64,000 nt of DNA from Candidatus Hinthialibacteria bacterium OLB16 (GTDB lineage: Bacteria > Hinthialibacterota > Hinthialibacteria > OLB16), in assembly GCA_001567115.1 (NCBI GenBank), contig LMZT01000048.1, positions 1 through 64,000 on the forward strand, written 5' to 3'. Shown here one piece after another: positions 18,401-26,832 of the stretch. A model generated the notes under the pieces. It had not been told where the DNA came from and did not search any database. It saw only the letters and a program-made list of their open reading frames with translations. The translations under genes were made by a program, and so were the position numbers. The stretch's first letter is position 1. Each line of letters opens with the position of its first letter.

Positions 18401-21400
18401 TATCCCCAATGCGGCCGGCCTGGAAGTCGGAATTTTCCCGCTGGATGGTGTCAGCGCCTCGCTGCTTTCTACGAACCTCGAAGCACTGTCCGGACCCCAG
18501 GGGAAATTATTCAGCGACACCACTTCCAACTCCCTGGTAGTCATCGATACCCGCGATGTGATCCAGCGAATCTCCAAGGTGGTCAGTGAGCTCAGCGAGA
18601 AAGGCGGGGGGATCACCACCCGTGTCCGAAAACTGGAATATGGTGTTTCCAGCAGCATGGTTTCACCGATCAATCAGTTCCTGCAGCTCCAGTCCAGCCG
18701 CCAGGGCCGGACAACCCCCCGTGCTGGTGTCTATGCTGAAACCTCCACCAATGCAGTTGTTATTTTCGGCCCGACTGACGAAGTGAATTCGATTGAGTCG
18801 CTCATCACGCAGCTCGATACCGAGGAACTTTCCGGGCGCACACCGAAAATCTTTACCTTGCGTTACGTCCAGGCTGTCCAGCTGGCTTCCCAGATGGCGC
18901 AGCTGATCGCATCCAGCAACCTCGGCGGTGTGCGGCCGGTCGCGGTTGCGGAACCGAACACCAACTCCCTGATTGTGGTTGCGGCTGAACGTGACATGAA
19001 ACGGATCGAGGAAGTCCTCAAGCAGATCGACATCCCCGAGGCCGGCGGCCTGGAGACTCGTGTTTACCAGCTCGAGCATTCCTCCGCGGACAATCTATCA
19101 CGCAATCTGACTCCCCCGATTATATCGGTGCGCGGGAAAGTTTTCGCTGAACCAGGCACCAATGCGCTGGTTGTGACCGATACCCCGGAATCTCACGACC
19201 GGGTGAAGAAGTTCATCGACCAGGTCGACCTCGGACGGGGTGCGGTCATTTCCAAAGTGCGGCGCCTGGAAAATACCTCCGTGTCCACACTCACCTCTCC
19301 TCTTCAGCAGTTCATTACCCATCAGGCTCAGACCAAAGGCCTCACCCGTCCGCTTACCGAAGTAATGTCGGATCCGGTGTCGAATTCGGTGATCATTTAT
19401 GGCCCGACAGAAGAAGTCGAAAGCCTGCTGGGGCTGCTGGATCAGCTCGATGCGGAATCCCTGTTCGAGCGGGAGCCAAAGATCATCCCGTTGAAACGTG
19501 CCCAGGCGGCCCGCATCGCCCCGATCCTCGAGCAGCTCCTGTCGCTGGACCGTCGTGGCGCGAATGCTCCCCGCGTCGTGGCCGATTCCGAAACCAACTC
19601 CCTGATCGTCATGGCCCCGAAGGCGGATCTGCTCCGTGCTGAAGAACTCCTGGCCACATTGGACCAGACCGAGGTGGCCGGCATAGAAACCCGGGTTTTC
19701 CGGCTTAAGAATGCCGATGCCCAGGCCCTCGCCGCCAGTGTTCGCCCGGTTGTCGGTGTGCAAGCCAGGCTGTTTGCCGATGTTCCCTCGAATTCCATCG
19801 TTTTCACCGACACTCCTGCCAATATTGAGACACTGGCCAAACTCATCGAGCAGCTCGACAGAGCCGGTGAAGACCTGGCTGGGATGGTCACCAGGGTAAT
19901 TCCGCTCAGAAATACCAGCGCCCCCATTGTTGATAACACACTCAGCGAGTTCGCAGCCCATATCGCCCTGCGGAAAGGCCGGTCCTCACGCCCGTTGACC
20001 AGAGTCACATCGGAAACCAGCACCAATTCGGTGGTGATCATCGGGCCGACAGATGAAGTCAGCCAGCTGACAAAACTGCTGTCAGAGCTCGATAAAGATG
20101 ATCTGCGTGAGAGAGAACCGCACACCTATTTCCTTCAAAATGCTCAAGCCAGCCAGGTTGCAGTGCAAATCCAGCAGGTCATGAGCCAGATCAGCATGGG
20201 GCCGAATGCCGCCCGAATTGTTCCCATTCCGGATAACAATGCTCTGCTGGTCCTGGCGAACCCTGCTGACCGGGATGTGATCGAGCGGGTTCTGAAGACT
20301 CTGGATACCCCTGAAGGTGGTTTGCAGCGTGTTCATCTCTACCGCCTCAAACACGCCGACCCCACACAATTGGTTCAGTCCCTGCGTACCACCATGAGCC
20401 AGACCGCGGCAATCGCCGCCCATCCTGAATCCAATTCGATCATCTTCGCTGACACCCAGTCGAATGTGGATCAGCTATTCAAAATCATTAAAGAACTCGA
20501 CAAGGAAAGCCGTCCTGAAGACCTCGTTTCGGAGGTTATTTCTCTTCAGAATTCCAAGGCCGGGGCCATCAGCCAGCCACTCCAGACCATTATCTCTCAA
20601 ATCAATGCCCAGCGCATTCGCCGCAACAAACCCCCGCTTCAATCTTTCGCCGATCCGGATGCCAACTCGGTGGTGATTGTCGGAGCAAGCGATGATGTGG
20701 CCCCCATGGCCCGGATTGTTCGTGAGCTGGATGCTGAATCGCTCTCAGAAAGAAAGCCTGAGGTGTTTTTCCTGGAGTATGCGCGTGCCTCGGATATGGC
20801 CAATGAAATCCGCCAGCTGTTTGTTGAAACCTCACGGCTGGGGGCGCCCTCGAGGGTTGTTGCGGATGAATGGGCCAATGCCCTGCTCGTGATCGCCGAT
20901 CCGCGCGATATGGACTGGATTCGCCGCTTGATCAAAGAACTCGACACCCGTGAAGGGCGCAAGCGGGTGGTGGAGATCTTTGTCCTCGAGAATGCCGATG
21001 CCAGTGTCCTGTCCGAACGCCTCCAGGGGCTTTTTGTCCCCGGTTCGGGAACCGGCAGCAGATCCCGGCGCCCCAGCTACTATGATGATTATTTTGGCGG
21101 GCGCCGCAGTGAGACCCTCACTGAAGGCCAGGTGACCATCATTGCGGATCAACGCCTGAATGCCTTGATTGTGACCGCTGAGCCACAGGATATGAGCCAG
21201 GTGGCCGATCTCATCGATGCACTCGATATACAGGCCCCCAACCTCGAAGGCCCGGTGGTCTATCATATCGAAAATGGCGAGGCCGAAACCCTTGCCCAGA
21301 CCCTTGAAAGCCTGTTCAGTGACACCTCCTACCAGGGTGGATACTATTATCCCGTCGAGCGTGACACCTCGATCAGCGGCCTTTCCGGAAAAGTCCGCGT

Positions 21401-22751
21401 CATTGCCGAACCGACCACCAACAGCATTATCGTTCTGGCATCCTCTCCCAGAGCCTTTGATGTGGTTGAAAAGATGCTCAAGGAGCTTGACCGGCCATCC
21501 GTTCAGTCCGGGCGCACCAATATCATTCCAGTCAAACACGCCCTGGCCCAGGATCTCAAGAAGCTCCTCACAGACCTCTTCAAACCCGAGGATAATGCAG
21601 GCGCGGGCCGCAGGCGGTTCCTGTTCGATGATTTCTTCGGCGGCGGCATGGCCGGCGGGGCAGGGGGTGGCTCCTTCAGCAACCTGATCGGGAAGGTTCG
21701 CATCGAAGCCGATACCCGCACAAACTCCCTCCTCGTGATCACTCCCGACCTGTACCGTCCATCGGTCGAAAATCTCATTTCCGCCCTGGATGCTCCGACC
21801 TCCCAGGTCCTGCTCGAGACTCTGATTGTCGAAGTCACCCTGGGAGATGATTGCGACCAGGGCATCCAGTGGGGAGTCGATCCGACCACAGGAGAAGTTG
21901 GAAAAGTGGCCATCAGCAACCGTGAGGTCCTCACATTTGACAATGACCGATCCGATTTCTTTGACCCGAATGAATTCGGCAATAGTGTGTTCAATACCGC
22001 AGCGGAAAACCTTCAGTTCTTTTCACTTAACCAGACACAGTTCCAGGCGGTGATCAACTTCCTTCAATCCAACCGGAACCTGAATGTTCAATCCCGCCCC
22101 GGCATCCTGACTGAAAACAACCGAAAGGCGACTGTCCGTGTTGGAACACGCACCCCGACCATTTCGAACATCACAGTGACCAACAATACCACCAGCACCG
22201 AGGTGGCTTATGAAGAGCTCGGACTCACTCTCGAGGTCACACCGCATATCAACTCCGCCACAATGGTGACACTCACTGTCAACCTCAAGATGGTGCGATC
22301 GATCCAACCATTCCTCCGCTGGCGGGAACCGCATACACCTTCACCGATCGTGAGTTTGTCACTCAGCTCAAAGTCACAAATCACCACACAGCGATCCTTG
22401 CGGGAGTCATTTCACAGAAAGAGTCCAGCCAGGTTCACCAGGTGCCTTTCCTGCACCGGCTGCCGGTCGTTGGAAACAAGGTGTTCACCAACACGGCTCA
22501 CACGACTGAAAAAGGTCGAGCTGCTGACTTTCATCACCCCGTACATCCTCAACAGCCGTGCCGATGTCATCATGGCCACCGAAATGACCAAAAAGAAATC
22601 ACGTTCCCCGGCTCTCCGGAACCTTGATATGGAAAATGGTGACTGGCCGGAGGTTTATGTGGATGAACACCAAAATGATCCCTGGGCTGAGGTGCCGAAG
22701 CAGGCGAGGCCGCCTCAGGTAATTCCCCAGGCTGTTCCTCAAGGGCGCTGA
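12445..22751 (+). CDS. gspD: Giant repeat-expanded secretin (GspD), about 3,430 residues
   Basis: The outer-membrane channel of the operon, spanning 10.3 kb in three frames. The signal peptide starts at 12445 (MRTHVLIGAIIAHTLIASGL, cleavage near WAQ). N0 and N1 follow (FKDAEMAVVLKYISDKTGKP, about 12711-13160). About 39 further N-domain-like modules run to 21797, each about 65-75 residues and ending in a LDKP or LDxx turn. The C-terminal secretin domain begins at 21798 with SQVLLETLIVEVTLGDDCDQ, then QAVINFLQSNRNLNVQSRP, VPFLHRLPVVGNKVF and ELLTFITPYIL. Frame changes lie near 12.61, 17.85, 22.29 and 22.51 kb. Each can be repaired by one base, and the repeat period supports the second being an inserted base. 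Ordinary GspD is 600-800 residues with four N domains. Confidence 0.85.
13634..15184 (+). repeat. Array A: seven tandem 219-222-base coding repeats
   Basis: Inside the secretin, seven consecutive modules start at 13634, 13856, 14075, 14297, 14519, 14741 and 14963. Six are exactly 222 bases and one is 219. Each encodes a variable opening, an amphipathic helix (such as FPEALNLLVDQYHHDG), the strand SITWK, the motif DPLNPS, a strand ending KGP or RGP, EEL, and the closing helix with LDQLDKP. More divergent relatives flank the array (about 13181-13633 before, 15185-15637 after), giving about eleven copies. The regular spacing points to tandem duplication of one N-type (KH-like) module. Confidence 0.9.
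16052..21233 (+). repeat. Array B: eight three-module superrepeats of about 636 bases
   Basis: Eight units begin at 16052, 16688, 17324, 17961, 18603, 19236, 19866 and 20508. Their lengths are 636, 636, 637, 642, 633, 630, 642 and 726 bases. Each unit encodes three different N-type modules in fixed order: a long type with a Lys/Gly/Ser-Arg loop (RKGKSRPQ), a middle type (KPQIIQLKNAQ, ending NSLLIAA), and a short type (ENAEVSYLY, ending NSLIILDS). The 637-base unit contains the frame break near 17850, so its single extra base is visible from the period alone. Two modules precede the array (15638-16051) and two longer ones follow (21234-21797). Confidence 0.9.
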
Positions 22752-22778
22752 AAGCCCGGCAGCAGATGTGGGTGAATC

Positions 22779-22815
22779 GCGGGGATGGGATCAGGGCAGA
22801 TTATCCCATCCCCGC
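22779..22815 (+). terminator. Perfect 13-bp hairpin after the secretin gene
   Basis: GCGGGGATGGGAT at 22779-22791 pairs perfectly with ATCCCATCCCCGC at 22803-22815 around an 11-base loop, 28 bases after the secretin stop and 14 bases before the next ATG. No T-run follows, so it may be a transcript-end stabiliser or partial terminator and not a classical intrinsic terminator. Confidence 0.55.
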
Positions 22816-22829
22816 ACCATCCGCCGAAC

Positions 22830-24350
22830 ATGGAAAAATCACTTTTTTCCGTTCTCCTTGTCCTGTGCCTCTGCGTGGCCTCCACAACAGTGGAAGCAGC
22901 TGTCCAGCTCGGCTCCTCTCCTCCATCAGCCTCAGGAGAAATTGATCTCGGGCGAATCCCCAACAGGAACACCCAGGTTTTTTTACGCATCAGGAATACT
23001 GCCTGGCGGGATGCTTTCTTAAAGGATCGGAAGATCTCTCCTCAGGCCCAGGTGCTGGAGGCTCTTTTCTCCCGTTTGCGGGAACGGAGCGGCAACCTGC
23101 TGACAAGCTGTTTCGATCCCGGTGTTCAAGACTTCATCGTTGCCCGATGGCCTTCAGAGTGGATGATGGGTGTCGAACAGCAGGTCTGGATGATCGGTTA
23201 CCGGATGGAATCGCCGGAGCTCACAGAGCCATTCCAGACCCACCTCGTGCTCTCCTGCTTCCCCTCGGAAAGGCTCCCGATCGAAAGGAAACTTGAAGGA
23301 TTTCCTGTCAAAACACTCAGCTCTCCAACAGCACAGATCCACATCCTGCGTGGAAAAAATCATATTCTTGTTTCACCTAACCTCCAGCTTCTCAAAGATT
23401 TCCTGGCCAGCCTGGCCCAGCCACCGGATCCACCAACAGCTCTCCCGGATGCACAGATCGGATTCAATCTGGCTCTTTCAGGTTTGTCTGACCAGCAGGA
23501 GAAGGCTTACCATGTCAGGCACTTTTTTCAGCAGCTGGGACTGGATCGCATGGAACTTGCCCTTATCAAACTTCCAGCCGGACTGGAGGTTCGTGTGGCC
23601 CTCAAAGGCCCCCAGGCTGCCAATGCCAACAGACTCCTGTTCCAGAGGGCGACCAGCCTGCTGGATTCCATTCCAGCCCGGCCGGATCTGGCGTTTGTCG
23701 CCAGCAGGCTGAACATGGCGGATGGCCAGAAATTCCCTTCCACGAATCTTCCGCTCGATCAGCCATTCGCCATTGGCATTACCATTCCGGAAAATGAAAA
23801 AACACCGCCGGAAGACTGGTGGGTTCGTGGAGCGGTGGCGAATCCGGTGGTGCTCCCCGAGACCGCTGCAGCACATCTCCGGTCAGCCAGTGGTGTTCAG
23901 TCTGTGAAGCCTCCACCGGGCTGGATTGTAAAAGCAGATCATGAACGCATTGAGTTCGGGACACGCCTGGATGGGCCGACTCTCCCTGATTCCGATCCAC
24001 TCCGGAACCATTTTCTGGAAATCGGCAAAGAGGCATTGGCTGCCGGTGTGCTGTCTCCCCGGATTCTTGCGCTGCCGGTCGTGTGGGACATGCTGCTTGG
24101 TTCCAGACAGTCCGGCGGGGAGGAATCCCCATTTTCTCCGGGATGGGAAAAGGCGGTCGCACCGCTGGAGTTTTCCATCGCGCCGGTCAGGGATGGTTAT
24201 GAACTTCGCCTGGTTTCCGCTTCTCCGCTTTCCCATCTGCTCTTTTTTACAGATCTTCTTTTTCTGCTGCAGATGGACTACTCCGGAGACTGGGACCGCC
24301 TGTCCAGCATCTGGCAGCAGCAATCCCAGAGGCCAACCGCAGGCCAGTAA
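22830..24350 (+). CDS. Secreted protein of unknown function
   Basis: A 506-residue protein with a clear signal peptide (MEKSLFSVLLVLCLCVASTT, cleavage near VEA). No catalytic motif is recognised. The mature part is mixed alpha/beta, with segments such as GFNLALSGLSDQQEKAYHVR and a strand-rich middle that loosely recall large periplasmic DUF3352-type proteins, but I cannot claim the family. The ATG at 22830 is chosen because the signal peptide begins there; an in-frame ATG at 22785 lies inside the hairpin region. It directly follows the secretin gene, so it may be read through from the operon and be a secretion substrate or accessory. It converges with the acyltransferase gene. Confidence 0.7.
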   Translation: MEKSLFSVLLVLCLCVASTTVEAAVQLGSSPPSASGEIDLGRIPNRNTQVFLRIRNTAWRDAFLKDRKISPQAQVLEALFSRLRERSGNLLTSCFDPGVQDFIVARWPSEWMMGVEQQVWMIGYRMESPELTEPFQTHLVLSCFPSERLPIERKLEGFPVKTLSSPTAQIHILRGKNHILVSPNLQLLKDFLASLAQPPDPPTALPDAQIGFNLALSGLSDQQEKAYHVRHFFQQLGLDRMELALIKLPAGLEVRVALKGPQAANANRLLFQRATSLLDSIPARPDLAFVASRLNMADGQKFPSTNLPLDQPFAIGITIPENEKTPPEDWWVRGAVANPVVLPETAAAHLRSASGVQSVKPPPGWIVKADHERIEFGTRLDGPTLPDSDPLRNHFLEIGKEALAAGVLSPRILALPVVWDMLLGSRQSGGEESPFSPGWEKAVAPLEFSIAPVRDGYELRLVSASPLSHLLFFTDLLFLLQMDYSGDWDRLSSIWQQQSQRPTAGQ

Positions 24351-24353
24351 CAT

Positions 24354-25244
24354 TCAGGGACCAGGTTCTCCTGGTTCCGGCTTGTTGTTGTTGAGGCGCC
24401 AGCGCTGGTGCATCCACATCCAGGAGTGTGGAAATCTTCTCACGAACTTTTCGATTTCATCGACATACCTTTGAGTGTTGGCCTGGATATCCTGTTCGTA
24501 ATCATCGCTTCGAATAGTTTCGATAATCGGGCTGACTTCCACTCCAAGGTTCCCATCCGGCTTTCGGTAGGAGGCTGCGGTCACCACACTGCAACCGGTC
24601 CGGAGGGCAATCAAAGCCGCTGAGGCGACAGTCATGGCTGTATGCCCGAAAAAGCGGGTAGGAATCGAATCTTTGCGGGCGTGCTGATCGATCAGCAGAT
24701 TGACTGTCTCTCCACGCTTCAGTGCAGAGAGCACCGGACGAAGGGCATTTCGCTTGTCGATCTCAAGGATTCCATTCGCTGCACGAATTTCTGCAATCAG
24801 CCTGCCAAGCCAGGGGGGATCCTGTTTCCGTGATACCGCATGTGCTTTCACTCCAACCCATGCGAAAAATCGTCCGATCAGTTCCCAATTGCCCATGTGA
24901 GGCACAATCACCAGAACCCCTTTCCCGCGCCGATTGGCCTCGTGAAAGTTCTCACCTTTCACAAGATCCACATAATCGGTAAAACATTCACCTGCAACAG
25001 GGGAATAGAGGAACTCGAGAAAAGTCATCATCAGGTTCTGGAAACATGCTCTGGCGATTTCGCGCTTCTCCCTTTTGGAGAGTGTGTCACCATAGGCCAG
25101 ATCCAGATTGGACAGCGCGATATTCCGGCGCTTTCTGGCAGCATGGTATCCGATGGTTCCCAGACATTTTCCGAATGCACGCAGATGCGAAAGCTTCATT
25201 CTGCGGACAGCCCGCACAAAAAATCGCATAAATACGTCAGTCAC
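24354..25244 (-). CDS. LpxL/HtrB-family lysophospholipid acyltransferase
   Basis: A 296-residue acyltransferase that probably adds a secondary acyl chain to lipid A or a related glycolipid at the inner membrane. It has the family HxxxxE catalytic motif in VIVPHMGNWELIGRFFAWVG (about residues 110-129), the downstream block DQHARKDSIPTRFFGHTAMT (about 183-202) and the C-terminal PHSWMWMHQRW signature. Length matches LpxL/LpxM. The gene ends four bases from the convergent secreted-protein gene. It supports an outer membrane with lipid A-like molecules. Confidence 0.88.
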   Translation of the reverse strand: MTDVFMRFFVRAVRRMKLSHLRAFGKCLGTIGYHAARKRRNIALSNLDLAYGDTLSKREKREIARACFQNLMMTFLEFLYSPVAGECFTDYVDLVKGENFHEANRRGKGVLVIVPHMGNWELIGRFFAWVGVKAHAVSRKQDPPWLGRLIAEIRAANGILEIDKRNALRPVLSALKRGETVNLLIDQHARKDSIPTRFFGHTAMTVASAALIALRTGCSVVTAASYRKPDGNLGVEVSPIIETIRSDDYEQDIQANTQRYVDEIEKFVRRFPHSWMWMHQRWRLNNNKPEPGEPGP

Positions 25245-25369
25245 TTCGTAACTTCCTGAAATGATTCTATTTGAATCCGCCTCCTCAGGCCGGATCCATC
25301 CAATTCTGATATCTGCCCATCCAAGGTGTGGTATCCCAAGTGTTCGAAAAAAAAAGGCGGCCCGGTCTC

Positions 25370-26026
25370 CTACCCCCCATGCGCGTCTCCGGCGGCAGGC
25401 TTTTCTCCAGGCTTCTGAGGTGTCTCTTCTGGTTTCTTTATTCCAAAAACTTCCTGGAAGTCCTCGATGCGCGCTTTGACGAATGGAATGCTCCCCACCC
25501 AGGTGCTCATCGGTGAATACCAGAAAATCGCAATCGCCGAAACCGTGATTGCAAATTTTATGGCCATGTACAACTGGGGATTTCCCCTGATCTTTTCGAT
25601 TTTCTCCTGGCGGGCGCGCTTTCTTTCTTCGGCACGATATTCCGCTTCGCTGATCTTGGAAACTTTGTGTTTTTTGTACTCCAGAGCACCCAGAGTTTCG
25701 TACAGCAGGATGTTGGCCTCATGCCATTCGATCAGTGTTTTATCGACCGCGACACTGCTGGATTTTTCAAAATCGAAAATCGAAATGGTTCGTTTCACCA
25801 TCTGGAGGATATTCTGCGCCACATAGTGGTCTTTTATGATGACCGACGAAAAGTGGTCATGGCGCTGGGCTACGATCGTCTTGATCTTCTGAAACTCATC
25901 ATCCGCATTGGGTGGGAGTTTCTTCTCCCGGTCGAAAGCAGCCAGCAGCAGGCGGTAATAGGTCTGCCAGATCGATATCAGCTCTTTCACCTGTTCGATA
26001 TCTGCATCCAGTTTCGGGTCTTCCAT
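25370..26026 (-). CDS. Hypothetical protein with single C-proximal membrane helix
   Basis: A 218-residue protein with a charged, helical N-terminal region (about 1-120), a strongly basic/acidic coiled-coil stretch (SEAEYRAEERKRARQEKIEK, about 130-149), one membrane segment at about 156-171 (MAIKFAITVSAIAIFW) and a Pro/Lys/Gly-rich tail. No family is recognised. On this strand a T9 run (25344-25352) follows shortly after the stop, but no clean hairpin precedes it. The flanking genes are the acyltransferase downstream and the divergent lipoprotein upstream, which give no functional clue. Confidence 0.6.
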   Translation of the reverse strand: MEDPKLDADIEQVKELISIWQTYYRLLLAAFDREKKLPPNADDEFQKIKTIVAQRHDHFSSVIIKDHYVAQNILQMVKRTISIFDFEKSSSVAVDKTLIEWHEANILLYETLGALEYKKHKVSKISEAEYRAEERKRARQEKIEKIRGNPQLYMAIKFAITVSAIAIFWYSPMSTWVGSIPFVKARIEDFQEVFGIKKPEETPQKPGEKPAAGDAHGG

Positions 26027-26193
26027 CGCATGTCCTCGGTCTTTGTCCAGGTGGTGATTACAACCAGTTTTTTACCACAATCGGGACGGTGCGAGTATCC
26101 CTGTCAACCGATTCCGATGTCCCCGGCCGATGCCAGAGCTGCCCTGGGGGCCTTCTCCTGAAACCGGGTAAAATATGATAGGTTGGGATCATC

Positions 26194-26829
26194 ATGGCCC
26201 GTCGAAATCTGCTGGCTGCCTTGATCTGCACACTCTTTCTGGCTGGCTGCAGCACCATCAGCAGCCAGATTTCCGGTCGCACCGCGACAGAGCAGTACCT
26301 GGTCACCGAGGCGATCCAGCGCGCCATCGACAATGTCCGCTGGAGCAGGCTGTCCGGCCAGCGGATCAAACTCGAAATTGTTGGAGTCCAGGAGACAGAG
26401 CACAAATTCATTCGCTCCGCCCTCGAAAAGGAGCTGGCCTCCCATGGCAGCCGTGTGGTGGACACAACCCGGCAGGCCGATGTCCGGATGACAGCCATGG
26501 TCCGCGCGGTCGGCACAGACATCTGGGTCTCCAACTTTGGCATTCCCCTTCTGGTGACTGCGCACCCGGAGGTTCCCTCGAATGTGGGGGGGATATCGCT
26601 CTATAACAGCAACCTCCAGGAGGGTTACTGCCGGATGGATTTCTTCGGAACACATCCATTGACCGACCAGGTGCTCTGGCGCATCCCGGTCGTCCATGGT
26701 GACTCCTACTTCAAGACAACAACCTTTCTCGGACTCTTTGGGCCCTACAAGAGCAGCGATATCTTCCCCGAAAGGAAACTCATCCGGCCCAAAGGGTATG
26801 TCCCGATACCCCGCAAAGGGGAAGAATAA
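26194..26829 (+). CDS. Lipoprotein of unknown function
   Basis: A 211-residue protein with a lipobox at LAGC (Cys19) after a short basic, hydrophobic signal (MARRNLLAALICTLFLAGCS), so it should be lipid-anchored. The mature region has repeated alpha/beta elements (IQRAIDNVRWSRLSGQRIKL and IRSALEKELASHGSRVVDTT). These recall periplasmic proteins that resemble GNA1162/CsgG-like or DUF4136 folds, but no signature is strong enough to name. It is preceded by a 167-base gap and converges with the foldase gene three bases away. Confidence 0.7.
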   Translation: MARRNLLAALICTLFLAGCSTISSQISGRTATEQYLVTEAIQRAIDNVRWSRLSGQRIKLEIVGVQETEHKFIRSALEKELASHGSRVVDTTRQADVRMTAMVRAVGTDIWVSNFGIPLLVTAHPEVPSNVGGISLYNSNLQEGYCRMDFFGTHPLTDQVLWRIPVVHGDSYFKTTTFLGLFGPYKSSDIFPERKLIRPKGYVPIPRKGEE

Positions 26830-26832
26830 ACG

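Larger units (their letters stand above)
3547..22751 (+). other. Type II secretion operon E-F-H-I-J-K-L-M-C-D
   Basis: Ten genes in one direction, most overlapping by 4-30 bases, form a single secretion operon ending in the giant secretin. The order is ATPase, platform, three minor pseudopilins (H, I, J), the tip protein K, the L and M assembly proteins, the C linker and the D channel. In the classical order C and D come first, and GspG follows F. Here C and D come last, and neither a GspG nor a prepilin peptidase is present. Only the secretin is preceded by a sizeable gap (185 bases), which contains predicted hairpins. Confidence 0.9.

Noticed and set aside
13634-21233. Regularly spaced repeats considered as CRISPR or satellite arrays
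   Set aside because: Units are 219-726 bases, multiples of three except one indel, and encode continuous protein with domain signatures.
25340-25356. T9 run as an intrinsic terminator after the 25370-26026 gene
   Set aside because: No clean GC-rich inverted repeat precedes it on the transcribed strand.
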